Shown: one piece after another, positions 51,203 through 60,733 of the stretch
Numbering within the stretch: position 1 is the first letter of the stretch
Layout: the number at the start of each line of letters is the position of its first letter
Origin: Rhodothermales bacterium
Lineage (GTDB): Bacteria > Bacteroidota > Rhodothermia > Rhodothermales > UBA10348
Assembly: GCA_017643395.1 (NCBI GenBank)
Contig: JAEPNP010000008.1
Location: 51,237 to 115,236, forward strand
Direction: 5' to 3'
Length of the DNA stretch: 64,000 bases
Position numbers and translations under genes: made by a program
The notes under the pieces: generated by a model
Database searches by the model: none
What the model was told of the DNA's origin: nothing
Seen by the model: the letters and a program-made list of their open reading frames with translations, nothing else

Positions 51203-52677
51203 CCGAGTCTCTCCGCCGCGGCGCGCAGCCGGCGCACACAAGTCTCCTTGCCCAGGACGGCCATCATCTCGAACAGTCCGGGGCCAAACGAAACGCCGCT
51301 GAGCGCCAGCCTCACAGGGTGGATGATGCGCCCTGCACCGACACCGCGCTCTTCAGCGATCCCGCGCAGAGCGCCTTCCAGGGCCTCCTCGTCCACCGAA
51401 TGCAATTCAGAGATGCGGTCCGCGTAGGCCGTCACCAACTCCGCTGAGTCGTCCTTCCAGCGTTTCTTCAGCCCGTTGGGGTCGAACTCCTCCGGATCGC
51501 GGAAGAAATACCCCGTCGCGGAGACCAGCTCGCCTGCGAAGCCGACGCGGTCCTGCATCAGGGCAACCACTTGGGAGACGTATCCATCTGCAGCTTCGAT
51601 ACCGGATTCGCGCAGGCCGGCCCCCGTGTCTGCAGCCAGGGAGTCGAGGGAACGCCGGCGAATGTGCTGGCCGTTGAACCAGCCCAGCTTTTCCAGATCA
51701 AACTGCACTCCGGCGCTGCCGACACGCTCCAGCGAGAATGCGTCAACCAGGTCTCCGAGCGCGAATACCTCGCGTTCGTCGCCGGGATTCCACCCCAGCA
51801 GCGCCAGGTAGTTGATGAGCGCCTCGGGTTCGTAGCCCAAATCGCGGTACTGACGCACGAGAACCGGAATGCCCTGCCGCTCGGCTGCACGCTTGGAAAG
51901 TTTGCCGCCGGTGGGGCTCAGTATGAGTGGCAGATGCGCCATCTCTGGGGCGGTCCAGCCGAGCGCTTCGTAGAGCAATACGTGCTTGGGCGTCGAAGAC
52001 AGCCACTCCTCGCCCCTGATCACGTGGGTGATCTCCATGAAATGGTCGTCGACCACGTTGGCCAGGTGGTAGGTGGGCAATCCGTCGGACTTCACCAGGA
52101 CCTGGTCATCCACCACGTCGGAAGCGAACGTGACCGAGCCGCGTACCGCGTCCTGAAAGGTCACAGTCGCGCCCGGGTCTACCTTGAGTCGCACGACGTA
52201 GTCGGTGCCCGATTCGATCAGGCTGCTCACTTCCTCCGCCGGTAGTGTGAGGCTGTTTCGCATGGAAGCGCGCGTCGAGGCGTCGTACCTCGGCGTGGGA
52301 TTCTCCGGAGTTTTCAGCCGCTCCCGCATGGCATCGATTTCTTCCGGCGTATCGAACGCGTAGTAGGCGGCTCCGGAGGCAATCAGACGGTCGGCGTGCT
52401 CACGGTACAACGCGCTGCGCTCAGACTGGCGATAGGGCCCTGCCGCCCCCCCGATATCCGGGCTCTCATCCGGACTCAGGCCCGCCCAGGCAAGGCTGTC
52501 CCTGATGTCGCCTTCGGCATCCTCAACGAAGCGTGTGCGGTCGGTATCCTCAATGCGCAGCACAAACGCACCCCCGGTCTGGCGGGCGAGCAGGTAGTTG
52601 TAGAGAGCCGTTCGCAGACCTCCGATGTGGAGGTATCCGGTTGGACTCGGTGCAAATCGCACGCGGACAGGCGACAT
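51199..52677 (-). CDS. gltX: Glutamate-tRNA ligase
   Basis: 492 residues. Class I motifs: HIGH-type YLHIGG at residues 16-20 in FAPSPTGYLHIGGLRTALYNYLLAR, and KMSKS-type GKLSKRAAE near residue 257. EDTDRTR and RGEEWLSSTPKHVLLYEALGW match bacterial GluRS, not GlnRS. It charges tRNA-Glu. No glnS or second GluRS is visible here, so I cannot tell if it is discriminating. A terminator for the upstream sigma/anti-sigma genes lies just before it. Confidence 0.96.
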   Translation of the reverse strand: MSPVRVRFAPSPTGYLHIGGLRTALYNYLLARQTGGAFVLRIEDTDRTRFVEDAEGDIRDSLAWAGLSPDESPDIGGAAGPYRQSERSALYREHADRLIASGAAYYAFDTPEEIDAMRERLKTPENPTPRYDASTRASMRNSLTLPAEEVSSLIESGTDYVVRLKVDPGATVTFQDAVRGSVTFASDVVDDQVLVKSDGLPTYHLANVVDDHFMEITHVIRGEEWLSSTPKHVLLYEALGWTAPEMAHLPLILSPTGGKLSKRAAERQGIPVLVRQYRDLGYEPEALINYLALLGWNPGDEREVFALGDLVDAFSLERVGSAGVQFDLEKLGWFNGQHIRRRSLDSLAADTGAGLRESGIEAADGYVSQVVALMQDRVGFAGELVSATGYFFRDPEEFDPNGLKKRWKDDSAELVTAYADRISELHSVDEEALEGALRGIAEERGVGAGRIIHPVRLALSGVSFGPGLFEMMAVLGKETCVRRLRAAAERLG

Positions 52678-52702
52678 GTCGGGGTTCGGATTGATGCGCT
52701 CC

Positions 52703-52726
52703 GAAAATAGCGGGCTCTTCCCCGCT
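52703..52726 (-). terminator. Terminator after the anti-sigma gene
   Basis: On the minus strand AGCGGG-GAAGAG-CCCGCT is followed by ATTTTC. It lies about 33 bases after the anti-sigma stop and before gltX, so it should end the sigma/anti-sigma transcript. Confidence 0.6.
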
Positions 52727-52758
52727 CGCCGACTAGTTCAGCGTGAATCCGGAGGCCG

Positions 52759-53289
52759 CTAGGGGCCTTCTATCAGACGGGCGGACTCCACAGTGACACC
52801 GGGCGTGATCACGTAGACCGTATTCATTACGCCGAACACGGGAGACTCAAGGTCCACCATTTCCTGCTCAGCCACGATGGCTGCGGCCGCATCGCCCGCC
52901 GTAAACCTTGGCAGGTACAAACCCAATACGAACAGGCAAGCCGCCATAAACACGGTGGTACCCAGGCTGACCGATCGACGTGACTGCCAGAGCGGCTCGC
53001 GATCCCCCGCCCGATCCACCTTGTCGACCCGCTCCTTCAAGTCGGCAAGTCGCTCCATGAAGCGCTCGTCGGCCTGCTGCGGCACAGCGATGTACTCCTC
53101 CCGGGCAATGCGCCTGAACGACATGACCGAATCCATCCGGCCCCGACAGGAAGCGCACTCAGCCAGGTGAACAAAGAGCGTTGGCTGCTCCGCGACCTGA
53201 AGCTCACCATCCAGATAGCCGTTCAGGGCGTCCTCGATGCCGGGACGAGTCCTGGGATCGGCAACACAAAGGAGATCGGTCGGAGTCAT
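52759..53289 (-). CDS. Zinc-finger anti-sigma factor, membrane-anchored
   Basis: 176 residues. The N-terminal zf-HC2 domain has His41, Cys45 and Cys48 in HLAECASC (HxxxCxxC), with an upstream acidic helix (IEDALNGYLDGELQ). One transmembrane helix lies near residues 108-128 (TTVFMAACLFVLGLYLP), and the C-terminal ~45 residues would be periplasmic. Such proteins hold an ECF sigma factor until an envelope signal triggers proteolysis or a redox switch. It overlaps the sigma gene by four bases, confirming the pair. Confidence 0.88.
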   Translation of the reverse strand: MTPTDLLCVADPRTRPGIEDALNGYLDGELQVAEQPTLFVHLAECASCRGRMDSVMSFRRIAREEYIAVPQQADERFMERLADLKERVDKVDRAGDREPLWQSRRSVSLGTTVFMAACLFVLGLYLPRFTAGDAAAAIVAEQEMVDLESPVFGVMNTVYVITPGVTVESARLIEGP

Positions 53290-53864
53290 GCTTCCGCCCT
53301 CCGCGCCGAGGCGCCCTTTGGAATGGGTTCAGCCAGCACCGGCTGCATCAGTTTGGCCAGCTTGCGGCGTGCCTTGAAAAGACGAGACTTGACGGCGCTC
53401 ACCGTGGAGCGCGTGACCGCTGCTATCTCCTCGTAGGAAAGGTTCTGGTACTCGCGAAGAATGAGCACCTCTCGGTAGTCCGGGCTCAGCTTCATGAGGA
53501 AGGCCCCGACCAGCGCGATGCGCTCGCTCTTCTCCATGTGCTGGATGGGCGTGGAGTCCGCCTCCAGCTCCGCGATGTGATCACCCATGCCGACCAGGCG
53601 CCTGTCACGGCGCATGGTATTCAGGCACTGGTTTCGGGCGATGGTGAACAGCCAGGACTTGAAGCTCGATGTCTTCATGAGTCGGTCCCGATGTTCGTAG
53701 AGTCTGAGGAACGTGTCCTGCATCACGTCAGCGGCGACTTCCCGGTCGGAAAGCATCTTGACGCAGAAGGCGTATACGGGTCCTTTGTAACGATTGTAGA
53801 GGGACACGAACGCGAATTCGTCTCCGGACTGAAAAGCCTCGATCAGGGGCTGATCTCCCGACAT
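53286..53864 (-). CDS. ECF-type RNA polymerase sigma factor
   Basis: 192 residues. Region 2 (FVSLYNRYKGPVYAFCVKMLSDREVAADVMQDTFLRLYEH, then SWLFTIARNQCLNTMRRDRR) binds core polymerase and the -10. Region 4 (LSPDYREVLILREYQNLSYEEIAAVTRSTVSAVKSRLFKARRKL) binds the -35. There is no region 1 or 3, so it is ECF class. The overlapping anti-sigma gene controls it, and promoter-like motifs on both sides of the divergent gap suggest it activates itself and the periplasmic chaperone genes opposite. Confidence 0.93.
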   Translation of the reverse strand: MSGDQPLIEAFQSGDEFAFVSLYNRYKGPVYAFCVKMLSDREVAADVMQDTFLRLYEHRDRLMKTSSFKSWLFTIARNQCLNTMRRDRRLVGMGDHIAELEADSTPIQHMEKSERIALVGAFLMKLSPDYREVLILREYQNLSYEEIAAVTRSTVSAVKSRLFKARRKLAKLMQPVLAEPIPKGASARRAEA

Positions 53865-53891
53865 AGGTGGTGTGGCGCCTTGCGTTGTTGA

Positions 53892-53919
53892 TATGACACA
53901 GGGATTACCGGAAAGTTGC
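53892..53919 (-). promoter_or_regulatory. Candidate ECF promoter for the sigma gene
   Basis: On the minus strand GCAACT (53919-53914), a 16-base spacer, then GTCATA (53897-53892). This resembles ECF promoters (-35 GAAC-type, -10 GTC-type). It has the same spacing as the motif pair on the other strand in this gap. It would place transcription start about 20 bases before the sigma ATG. Confidence 0.45.
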
Positions 53920-53930
53920 TCGACGCCGTC

Positions 53931-53958
53931 GGAACCGCCTCTGGCACCTCGCGTCTGT
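53931..53958 (+). promoter_or_regulatory. Candidate ECF promoter for the parvulin cluster
   Basis: GGAACC (53931-53936), 16 bases, then GTCTGT (53953-53958): a close match to the general ECF pattern GGAAC-N16-GTC. Transcription would begin about 45 bases before the ATG at 54012. The match to the divergent sigma promoter suggests the neighbouring ECF sigma controls both. Confidence 0.5.
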
Positions 53959-54011
53959 GGGCGCGCCCTGATTCCGGGGGCCTCTCAGCCTCATTGAACC
54001 CTCCTCTTTCC

Positions 54012-56021
54012 ATGCGACTGCTTGTACCCCTGCTTCTGGTTATCCTTCTGTCTGCCTGTGCCGGGCTCGGATCCGGCCGCGCAGATGCAGACCGGGATGT
54101 TGTTGCGATCATCGGATCGGAGCGCATCACGCTGGAAGACTTCGAGCGTCAGTACTCCCGCTCGCTACCGGACTCCGCCGACGCATCGCAGGACTCTCTT
54201 GGTGCCTACCAGGACTTCCTGCAGCGCTATGTGGACTTCCGTCTGAAGGTCCGGGAAGCCGATTCAGCAGGCTACGATAGCCGCGAAGACCTCATTCAGG
54301 AAATGTCCCAGTACCGGGGACAACTCGCGCGGCCGTACCTCCTGGAGCGCGAGGTGGTCGAACCCCTGATCCAGGATCTGTGGGACAAGAAGCAGGAGAT
54401 GGTGGACGTATCTCACATTCTGCTCCGCGTGGATCCTGACGCCGCCCCCAACGACACGGCCCGGGTTTACGCGCGCATGGTGGGCCTGCTGGATTCGCTC
54501 GCGTCCGGGGCGGACTTCGGGGACCTTGCCGGCACCTACTCAGAGGATCCGAGCGCCAAGGATGCAACCCGTCCGGGATACCGGGGTCGATTGGGCGTGT
54601 ACTCGGGCGGACGAATGGTCAAGCCCTTCGAGGATCGCATGTACAGCACGCCGGTCGACTCCGTGTCGGAGATCTTCCGGTCGCAGTTTGGTTACCACAT
54701 CCTGAAGGTGCACGACCGTCGCGCCAAACCTACAGATCGGCGCGTGGCCCACATCATGATCCAGCCTCGCGGGCAGACACCCGCTGATACGCTCGATGCT
54801 GCGGCCAGACTGGACTCAACGCTGGCCATGCTGCGGGCGGGTCAGGACTTTGCCCAGGTGGCACAGACCATGTCTGACGACCGGCAGAGTGCCCCTCGAG
54901 GCGGCGATCTGGATTTTGTGGGCTTCGATGGGTGGCTGCCTCCGGAAATGCGCGACGTCGCGTTTGCGCTGGAATCAGAGGGCAACATCTCCGATCCGGT
55001 GCAGACCCGTTTCGGGCACCATATCGTCAAGCTGCTTGCCATCCGCGAGCCGGTGAGCTTCGAGGAGGCGTACGAGGATCTAAAGAGTGAAGTAGCGCGG
55101 CTGCCGCGCGCCAACCAGGCCGAGGCCGAGTTTGCGGCCCAGATTCGTGCGCGGGAAGGCGCTCGCATCGACTCATCCTGGGTCAACGAAATGTTGGGTC
55201 AGACGTCGGCAGATTCGGTGCTTTTTGCGATTTCGAACGGCACCATCGGCGACGACATGCTGCGTCGCGAGGTCGCTTTCCTGGGCACAAACGCCTACAC
55301 CGTGGAGGAATTTGGCACGTTCGCCTCATCGTATCGGGGAGCCCGTCAGCTGGAGCCTCAACGCAGATTCCAGGCCACGCTCGACGCGTTTCTGGATGAC
55401 CGGGCCATCGAACTCGAGGTATCTGCTCTTGAAGCGCGGGATGAGAACTTCCGTCGCACGATGCAGGAATTCAGGGACGGACTGATGCTCTTCCGGCTCA
55501 TGGAGGACTCCGTCTGGACGGCAGCAAATCAGGATTCATCGGCCTTGATGGCGCACTTCGAGGCCAACCGGGACAACTACCGATTCCCAGACCGAACCCG
55601 CATTCTCGGCATTGCGTCCTCCAGCGATTCGCTCATGCAGGTAATCCATGGACTGCTCGAGGCCGGAACGCCCTACGCCGCGATTCTGGACGCGTACCAG
55701 CCGGACTCCACGGTCTCGGTCCGGTTCGATACGACACTCGTAGAAGGCGAGACGTCCTCGATATATGACCGCGCATTTGATCAGCCGGTGGGTGGTCACA
55801 CGGAGGTGCTTACCTACTCCGCAGGGCGCATCGTCCTCATCAACGACGGCGTGGAGCCCTCCAGGCCAAAGACATTCCGGGAGGCGCGCGCCGAGGTTGT
55901 GTCTGAATATCAGACCACGCTGGAAGAGCGGCTTGTTGCCGGACTACGCAACAAATACGGGGTGGTCACCTATCCGGAGCGCCTGAGCCGGGCCTTTGCG
56001 CCGGCGGTCGTGGAAGAGTGA
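54012..56021 (+). CDS. Periplasmic parvulin-type peptidyl-prolyl isomerase lipoprotein, two PpiC domains
   Basis: 669 residues from ATG 54012 (MRLLVPLLLVILLSAC). The lipobox LSAC gives lipidation at Cys16. An N-terminal SurA/PrsA-like chaperone helix region (ITLEDFERQYSRSLPD, RYVDFRLKVREADSAG) is followed by two parvulin domains. They are recognised by VDVSHILLRV ... FGYHILKVHD and VAHIMIQPRG ... FGHHIVKLLAI, each with the conserved His and GG/F turn. The C-terminal third is unassigned. It probably helps fold outer-membrane proteins. It is first in a run of three such genes and overlaps the next by GTGA. Confidence 0.88.
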   Translation: MRLLVPLLLVILLSACAGLGSGRADADRDVVAIIGSERITLEDFERQYSRSLPDSADASQDSLGAYQDFLQRYVDFRLKVREADSAGYDSREDLIQEMSQYRGQLARPYLLEREVVEPLIQDLWDKKQEMVDVSHILLRVDPDAAPNDTARVYARMVGLLDSLASGADFGDLAGTYSEDPSAKDATRPGYRGRLGVYSGGRMVKPFEDRMYSTPVDSVSEIFRSQFGYHILKVHDRRAKPTDRRVAHIMIQPRGQTPADTLDAAARLDSTLAMLRAGQDFAQVAQTMSDDRQSAPRGGDLDFVGFDGWLPPEMRDVAFALESEGNISDPVQTRFGHHIVKLLAIREPVSFEEAYEDLKSEVARLPRANQAEAEFAAQIRAREGARIDSSWVNEMLGQTSADSVLFAISNGTIGDDMLRREVAFLGTNAYTVEEFGTFASSYRGARQLEPQRRFQATLDAFLDDRAIELEVSALEARDENFRRTMQEFRDGLMLFRLMEDSVWTAANQDSSALMAHFEANRDNYRFPDRTRILGIASSSDSLMQVIHGLLEAGTPYAAILDAYQPDSTVSVRFDTTLVEGETSSIYDRAFDQPVGGHTEVLTYSAGRIVLINDGVEPSRPKTFREARAEVVSEYQTTLEERLVAGLRNKYGVVTYPERLSRAFAPAVVEE

Positions 56022-56860
56022 GGCTGCCGGCCTTATTTGTATCGGCCAGTCTCGCGCTGGCCGCCTGCAATGGGGGCGCCGTTCCGGATGAGTACGTGGC
56101 TCGTCTGGGGTCGGAGACCCTGTCGCGACAGGAACTTGACCAGGCCCTCATCGGCGTGGCCGGCCAGGCCGACTCGCTGGATGCCGCCAGACAGGTTCTT
56201 GAGCAGTGGGTGACGAACCAGCTGCTTTTCGCCGAGGCGCTCCGCCGCGGTATTGACCGGGACCCGGGGGTCCGGAAAAACGTGGAGGAGGCCGAGCGGG
56301 CTGTGGTCGTGGATGCACTCCTTGAGGAGTTGTACGGAGAGGCCGCCGATGGTCCTACGCCCGAGGAGGTGCTGGACTACTACAACCAGAACCAGGAGCG
56401 TCTGCGGCTGGTGGAGCCGTATGTGCGCCTCAGGTACATCATGACCGACAGCCTGGAATTGGCGCGTGAAGTACGCCGATCCCTCGCGCGACTGGATTCG
56501 TCCGACACCGCAGCCTGGGAAGACCTGGTTGCGCGTGCATCTGATGTCCCGGACCTCTCCTTCTCCCTGGCCTCCTCGCTGGTCCCCGAAACCCGCGCGT
56601 TCTCCGAATACCCACAGGTTGCAGCTACCGTGGAAGCATTGCAGCCAGGACGCACGGGAGCGGTGGTGGCTGATCGTGGGGTCTACCACATCGTGCAGGT
56701 CCTGGAGCGCGTTCCCGCCGGCACCGTTCCTCGCCAGACGTGGATTGAGGGGGCTCTGCGGCAGCAGCTGCGCATTGAATCGCGGAAACTGTTGTATGCA
56801 CGTCTTGTACAACGGCTTCGCAACGAGGCGCTGGCCCGGGAGCAGCTGGACATTCGCTGA
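56018..56860 (+). CDS. SurA/PrsA-like lipoprotein, degenerate parvulin
   Basis: 280 residues from GTG 56018. Lipobox LAAC at Cys17. The N-terminal half is the chaperone core typical of SurA-like proteins (LSRQELDQALIGVAGQADSLDAARQVLEQWVTNQLLFAEALRRGID). The second half keeps a PpiC-like outline (YVRLRYIMTDSLELAREV, then ADRGVYHIVQVLERV), but the first catalytic His strand reads RLRYIM, so isomerase activity is doubtful. A chaperone role is more likely. It lies between two other parvulin genes. Confidence 0.75.
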   Translation: MRLPALFVSASLALAACNGGAVPDEYVARLGSETLSRQELDQALIGVAGQADSLDAARQVLEQWVTNQLLFAEALRRGIDRDPGVRKNVEEAERAVVVDALLEELYGEAADGPTPEEVLDYYNQNQERLRLVEPYVRLRYIMTDSLELAREVRRSLARLDSSDTAAWEDLVARASDVPDLSFSLASSLVPETRAFSEYPQVAATVEALQPGRTGAVVADRGVYHIVQVLERVPAGTVPRQTWIEGALRQQLRIESRKLLYARLVQRLRNEALAREQLDIR

Positions 56861-56958
56861 TGGACGCCCTTCAGCCTCAATTATCGGCCCACACACGAAC
56901 TGGTGCGGGCCCTTCGTTTGTCAGGTCGTCGCCCCTTCTTTTGCCGCCCCTGAGTTTC

Positions 56959-58305
56959 ATGAGATCCTTCGTCGTCACGCTGTTCGCCCTGCTGCTGGTC
57001 GCTCCCCCTCAGGCCGGTGCGCAGGACCGACCCATTGTCGACGAGATCGTCGCGGTCGTCGCTGACAAGATTCTGCTTCGATCCGAGGTCGATGCCATCG
57101 TAGCCAACCTTGTGCGCCAGCAGCAGATTCCGTATTCGGACGCGCTGTGGGGCGAGGCTCTGCAACAGCTGGTCGATGAGCGGGTGCTGGTCATTCACGC
57201 TCGTCGCGACACGACACTCAATGTGACCGACGACCAGGTCGAGCAGATGCTGGACCAGCGCATCGCCGGCATGGCCGCTCAGGTTGGAGGGGTTGGCCGT
57301 CTTGAGGATGTCTACGGTAAGACCGTCGTCGAGATCAAGGAGGAGTTGAAGGAAGAGGGGCGGGATCAGATTCTGGCGGACCAGTTCCGCAGCCGCAGGG
57401 TCCAGGGCATCAAGGTGACGCCGACAGACGTCGATCGGTTTTTTGCGCGTTTCCCGACAGACTCTCTACCGACCTTGCCGGAGGCGGTGCGCGTCTCCCA
57501 CGTAGTCCGCTACCCCGCCGTGACCGAGGAAGCTCGCACGGAAGCGCGTGAGATCCTTGCCGCGATTCGCGACTCCATTGTTGTGGGTGGCGGGACCATT
57601 GAGGAGTGGGCCGAGACGTTCTCCGAGGATCCAGGATCTGCGCAGAACGGTGGACGCTACGAGTCCATGGCGCTCGGTGAAATGGTGCCTGAGTTTGCGG
57701 CCGTCGCAGCTCGTTCGCAGCCAGGTGTCGTGTCCGGAATCTTCGAGACCGAATTCGGCCTGCACATCATGCGCGTCAACTCGCGCAGGGGTGATGAGGT
57801 GGATTACAACCACATTCTCATCCAGTTTGACCGATCCAAATCGGACCCGCAGGTCGCGATTGACTTCCTGACCGCCGTCCGGGATTCGGTCCTGGCAGAG
57901 TCCCTCCCGTTCGCCGAAGCCGCCCGACGACATTCCGAGGACCCCAGGTCTGCGGCGCAGGGCGGCCGGGTCATCGATCCTCAGACAGGTGAACGAGACC
58001 TCTTTATCGAGGCCCTCGGCCCCTTCTGGCAGACCGCACTGAGGGATCTGGAAGTCGGCGCGATCTCCGAACCGCACGAGGTCGAGCTGCTCAACGGCCG
58101 ACGCGCCTACCACATTGTCCTGCTTCAGCGCCGCACGCCTGAACACAAGGTGTCGTTGGACACCGATTACGCCTTCATTGAGCAGTACGCCCTCCGCCAG
58201 AAACAGGCCGAGGAAATGGCGGAGTGGATGCGCGAGCTGAGAAAGGACGTTTATATCGATATTCGCGCCGACCTGAGCGGACTTACCCCCACGGCTTCCA
58301 ACTGA
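56959..58305 (+). CDS. surA: SurA-like periplasmic chaperone / peptidyl-prolyl isomerase
   Basis: 448 residues from ATG 56959 (MRSFVVTLFALLLVAPPQAGAQ, a cleavable signal peptide). The frame is open 33 codons further upstream without signal features, so that start is rejected. SurA core: DEIVAVVADKILLRSEVDAIVANLVRQQQIP and LQQLVDERVLVIHARRDTTLNV. Two parvulin domains follow (VRVSHVVRYP ... FGLHIMRVNSRRG, and YNHILIQFDRS ... AYHIVLLQRR). The family escorts unfolded porins through the periplasm. moxR follows after one base. Confidence 0.9.
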   Translation: MRSFVVTLFALLLVAPPQAGAQDRPIVDEIVAVVADKILLRSEVDAIVANLVRQQQIPYSDALWGEALQQLVDERVLVIHARRDTTLNVTDDQVEQMLDQRIAGMAAQVGGVGRLEDVYGKTVVEIKEELKEEGRDQILADQFRSRRVQGIKVTPTDVDRFFARFPTDSLPTLPEAVRVSHVVRYPAVTEEARTEAREILAAIRDSIVVGGGTIEEWAETFSEDPGSAQNGGRYESMALGEMVPEFAAVAARSQPGVVSGIFETEFGLHIMRVNSRRGDEVDYNHILIQFDRSKSDPQVAIDFLTAVRDSVLAESLPFAEAARRHSEDPRSAAQGGRVIDPQTGERDLFIEALGPFWQTALRDLEVGAISEPHEVELLNGRRAYHIVLLQRRTPEHKVSLDTDYAFIEQYALRQKQAEEMAEWMRELRKDVYIDIRADLSGLTPTASN

Positions 58306-58306
58306 C

Positions 58307-59296
<990 letters not shown>

Positions 59297-59298
59297 TC

Positions 59299-60624
59299 AT
59301 GGGCGGGCTTTGGGCGCCCGCCGCGCTGCTGCCGACTGGCTGGAGCGAGAACGTCCTGCTGGAGTGGGACGAACGCGGTCTGCTGACCAACGTGAAGTCA
59401 GATGTGGATCCGCGCGGCCTCCTCCGGGCTCCCGGCCCCGTGGTTTGTGGCATGCCGAACCTGCATTCGCATGCGTTTCAGCGGGCGCTGGTGGGTCTGG
59501 TTCAACATCCCGATCCGGGTGCCGACTTCTGGTCATGGCGGCAGGCCATGTACCGACTCGTGTCGCGGCTGACCCCGGACCTTCTTCAGGCGGTCTCGGC
59601 CTGGGTATTCGCGGAGATGGTTGCCAGCGGCTACACGAGCGTGCTGGAATTCCACTACCTGCATCGCCCTGCCGGGGCCGATCCCCTTTCCTCCGCTTCG
59701 GCCATGTACCGGGCTGCCGGTGACGCCGGCATTCACATGACGCTCGCTCCGGTGCTTTACCGGTGGTCGGATGCCGGGGGCGTCGCGCCTCATTCCGAAC
59801 AGCAGCCGTTCGTCCTGTCCCGGGAGGAGTTTTCGTCGCTCATGACGGGGCTGCGCCAGGAAGGGCGCGGCCTTGCCGTAGCCCCCCACTCGCTGCGGGC
59901 CACGACTCCGGATGACATCGCGTTCCTTCTCGAACTGGCCGACGATGACTGCCCGGTTCACATCCATGTCTCCGAGCAGCCCGCCGAGGTCCGCCGCTGT
60001 CTGGAGGTCTACGGCAACACCCCCATCGCCTGTCTGGAATCCAGGTTCGGACTCTCCGGGCGATGGGGTCTGGTGCATGCCACACATGCCACGCCAGAAG
60101 AACTCGAGCTACTTGACGATGGGCGGGGGACACTGATTCTTTGCCCCACGACGGAGCACGACCTTGGAGACGGCCGATTCCCGCTCGAGTTGGTGCCCGA
60201 GGCGACGGCGGGCATCGGCAGCGACAGTCACGTCAGCGTCAACCCCTGCGATGAACTGCGGCTGGTGCTGGCCGGGATGCGAGCGTCTGCCGGTCGCCGG
60301 GCTGTGCTGGAGCCGTCGTCTCTGACGGACGGCACGGCCCTGTGGGACCGAGCGTGTCGCGGAGCTCGCGCCGTGGCAGGAGCTCCGGTCGGCCGGCTTG
60401 CCGCAGGATTCCAGGCGAATCTCTTGGTCCTGGATGCGGCCGCACCTGCGTTCAGCGGTTTGTCACCCGATCAATCCGTGTCGGCGTGGGTGCTCTCAGG
60501 CGATCGGACTCAGCTTGCCGAGGTCTGGGTGCGAGGGCGGGTCCAAGCTCGTCGCGGGAGTCACGTCAGGGAAGCAGACCTTGCTGCCGCGTTCCGCGAG
60601 GCTGCTCTCTTGTTGAGGGCCTGA
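59299..60624 (+). CDS. hutF: Formimidoylglutamate deiminase-like amidohydrolase
   Basis: 441 residues. Amidohydrolase metal site: HxH in GMPNLHSHAFQRAL, His in VHIHVSEQPAEVRRCL, His in LVHATHATPEE, Asp in IGSDSHVSVNPCDELRL. The HSHAFQRAL and SDSHVSVNPCDELRLV segments are distinctive of HutF (N-formimino-L-glutamate iminohydrolase), which releases ammonia from formiminoglutamate in histidine breakdown. hutH, hutU and hutI are not in the window, so the pathway assignment rests on the motif alone. Start ATG 59299 is two bases after moxR. Confidence 0.88.
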   Translation: MGGLWAPAALLPTGWSENVLLEWDERGLLTNVKSDVDPRGLLRAPGPVVCGMPNLHSHAFQRALVGLVQHPDPGADFWSWRQAMYRLVSRLTPDLLQAVSAWVFAEMVASGYTSVLEFHYLHRPAGADPLSSASAMYRAAGDAGIHMTLAPVLYRWSDAGGVAPHSEQQPFVLSREEFSSLMTGLRQEGRGLAVAPHSLRATTPDDIAFLLELADDDCPVHIHVSEQPAEVRRCLEVYGNTPIACLESRFGLSGRWGLVHATHATPEELELLDDGRGTLILCPTTEHDLGDGRFPLELVPEATAGIGSDSHVSVNPCDELRLVLAGMRASAGRRAVLEPSSLTDGTALWDRACRGARAVAGAPVGRLAAGFQANLLVLDAAAPAFSGLSPDQSVSAWVLSGDRTQLAEVWVRGRVQARRGSHVREADLAAAFREAALLLRA

Positions 60625-60733
60625 CCTCGGGCTGCGTGGTAGTTCCGGGAGCGCATGAAGGCGCGGCCGGGGCTGCACAATCCGCGCAGACGCTGTCCTG
60701 ATCGTCATTGGGGTCCGAGGAAACTCGGTCTCG

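Noticed and set aside
52617..52632. HIGG instead of HIGH in gltX as an anomaly
   Set aside because: HIGG is the common form in bacterial glutamyl-tRNA synthetases.
60715..60728. CCGAG-GAAA-CTCGG hairpin between hutF and the AI-2E gene as a terminator
   Set aside because: Only a five-pair stem and no U-tract on either side; too weak to call.
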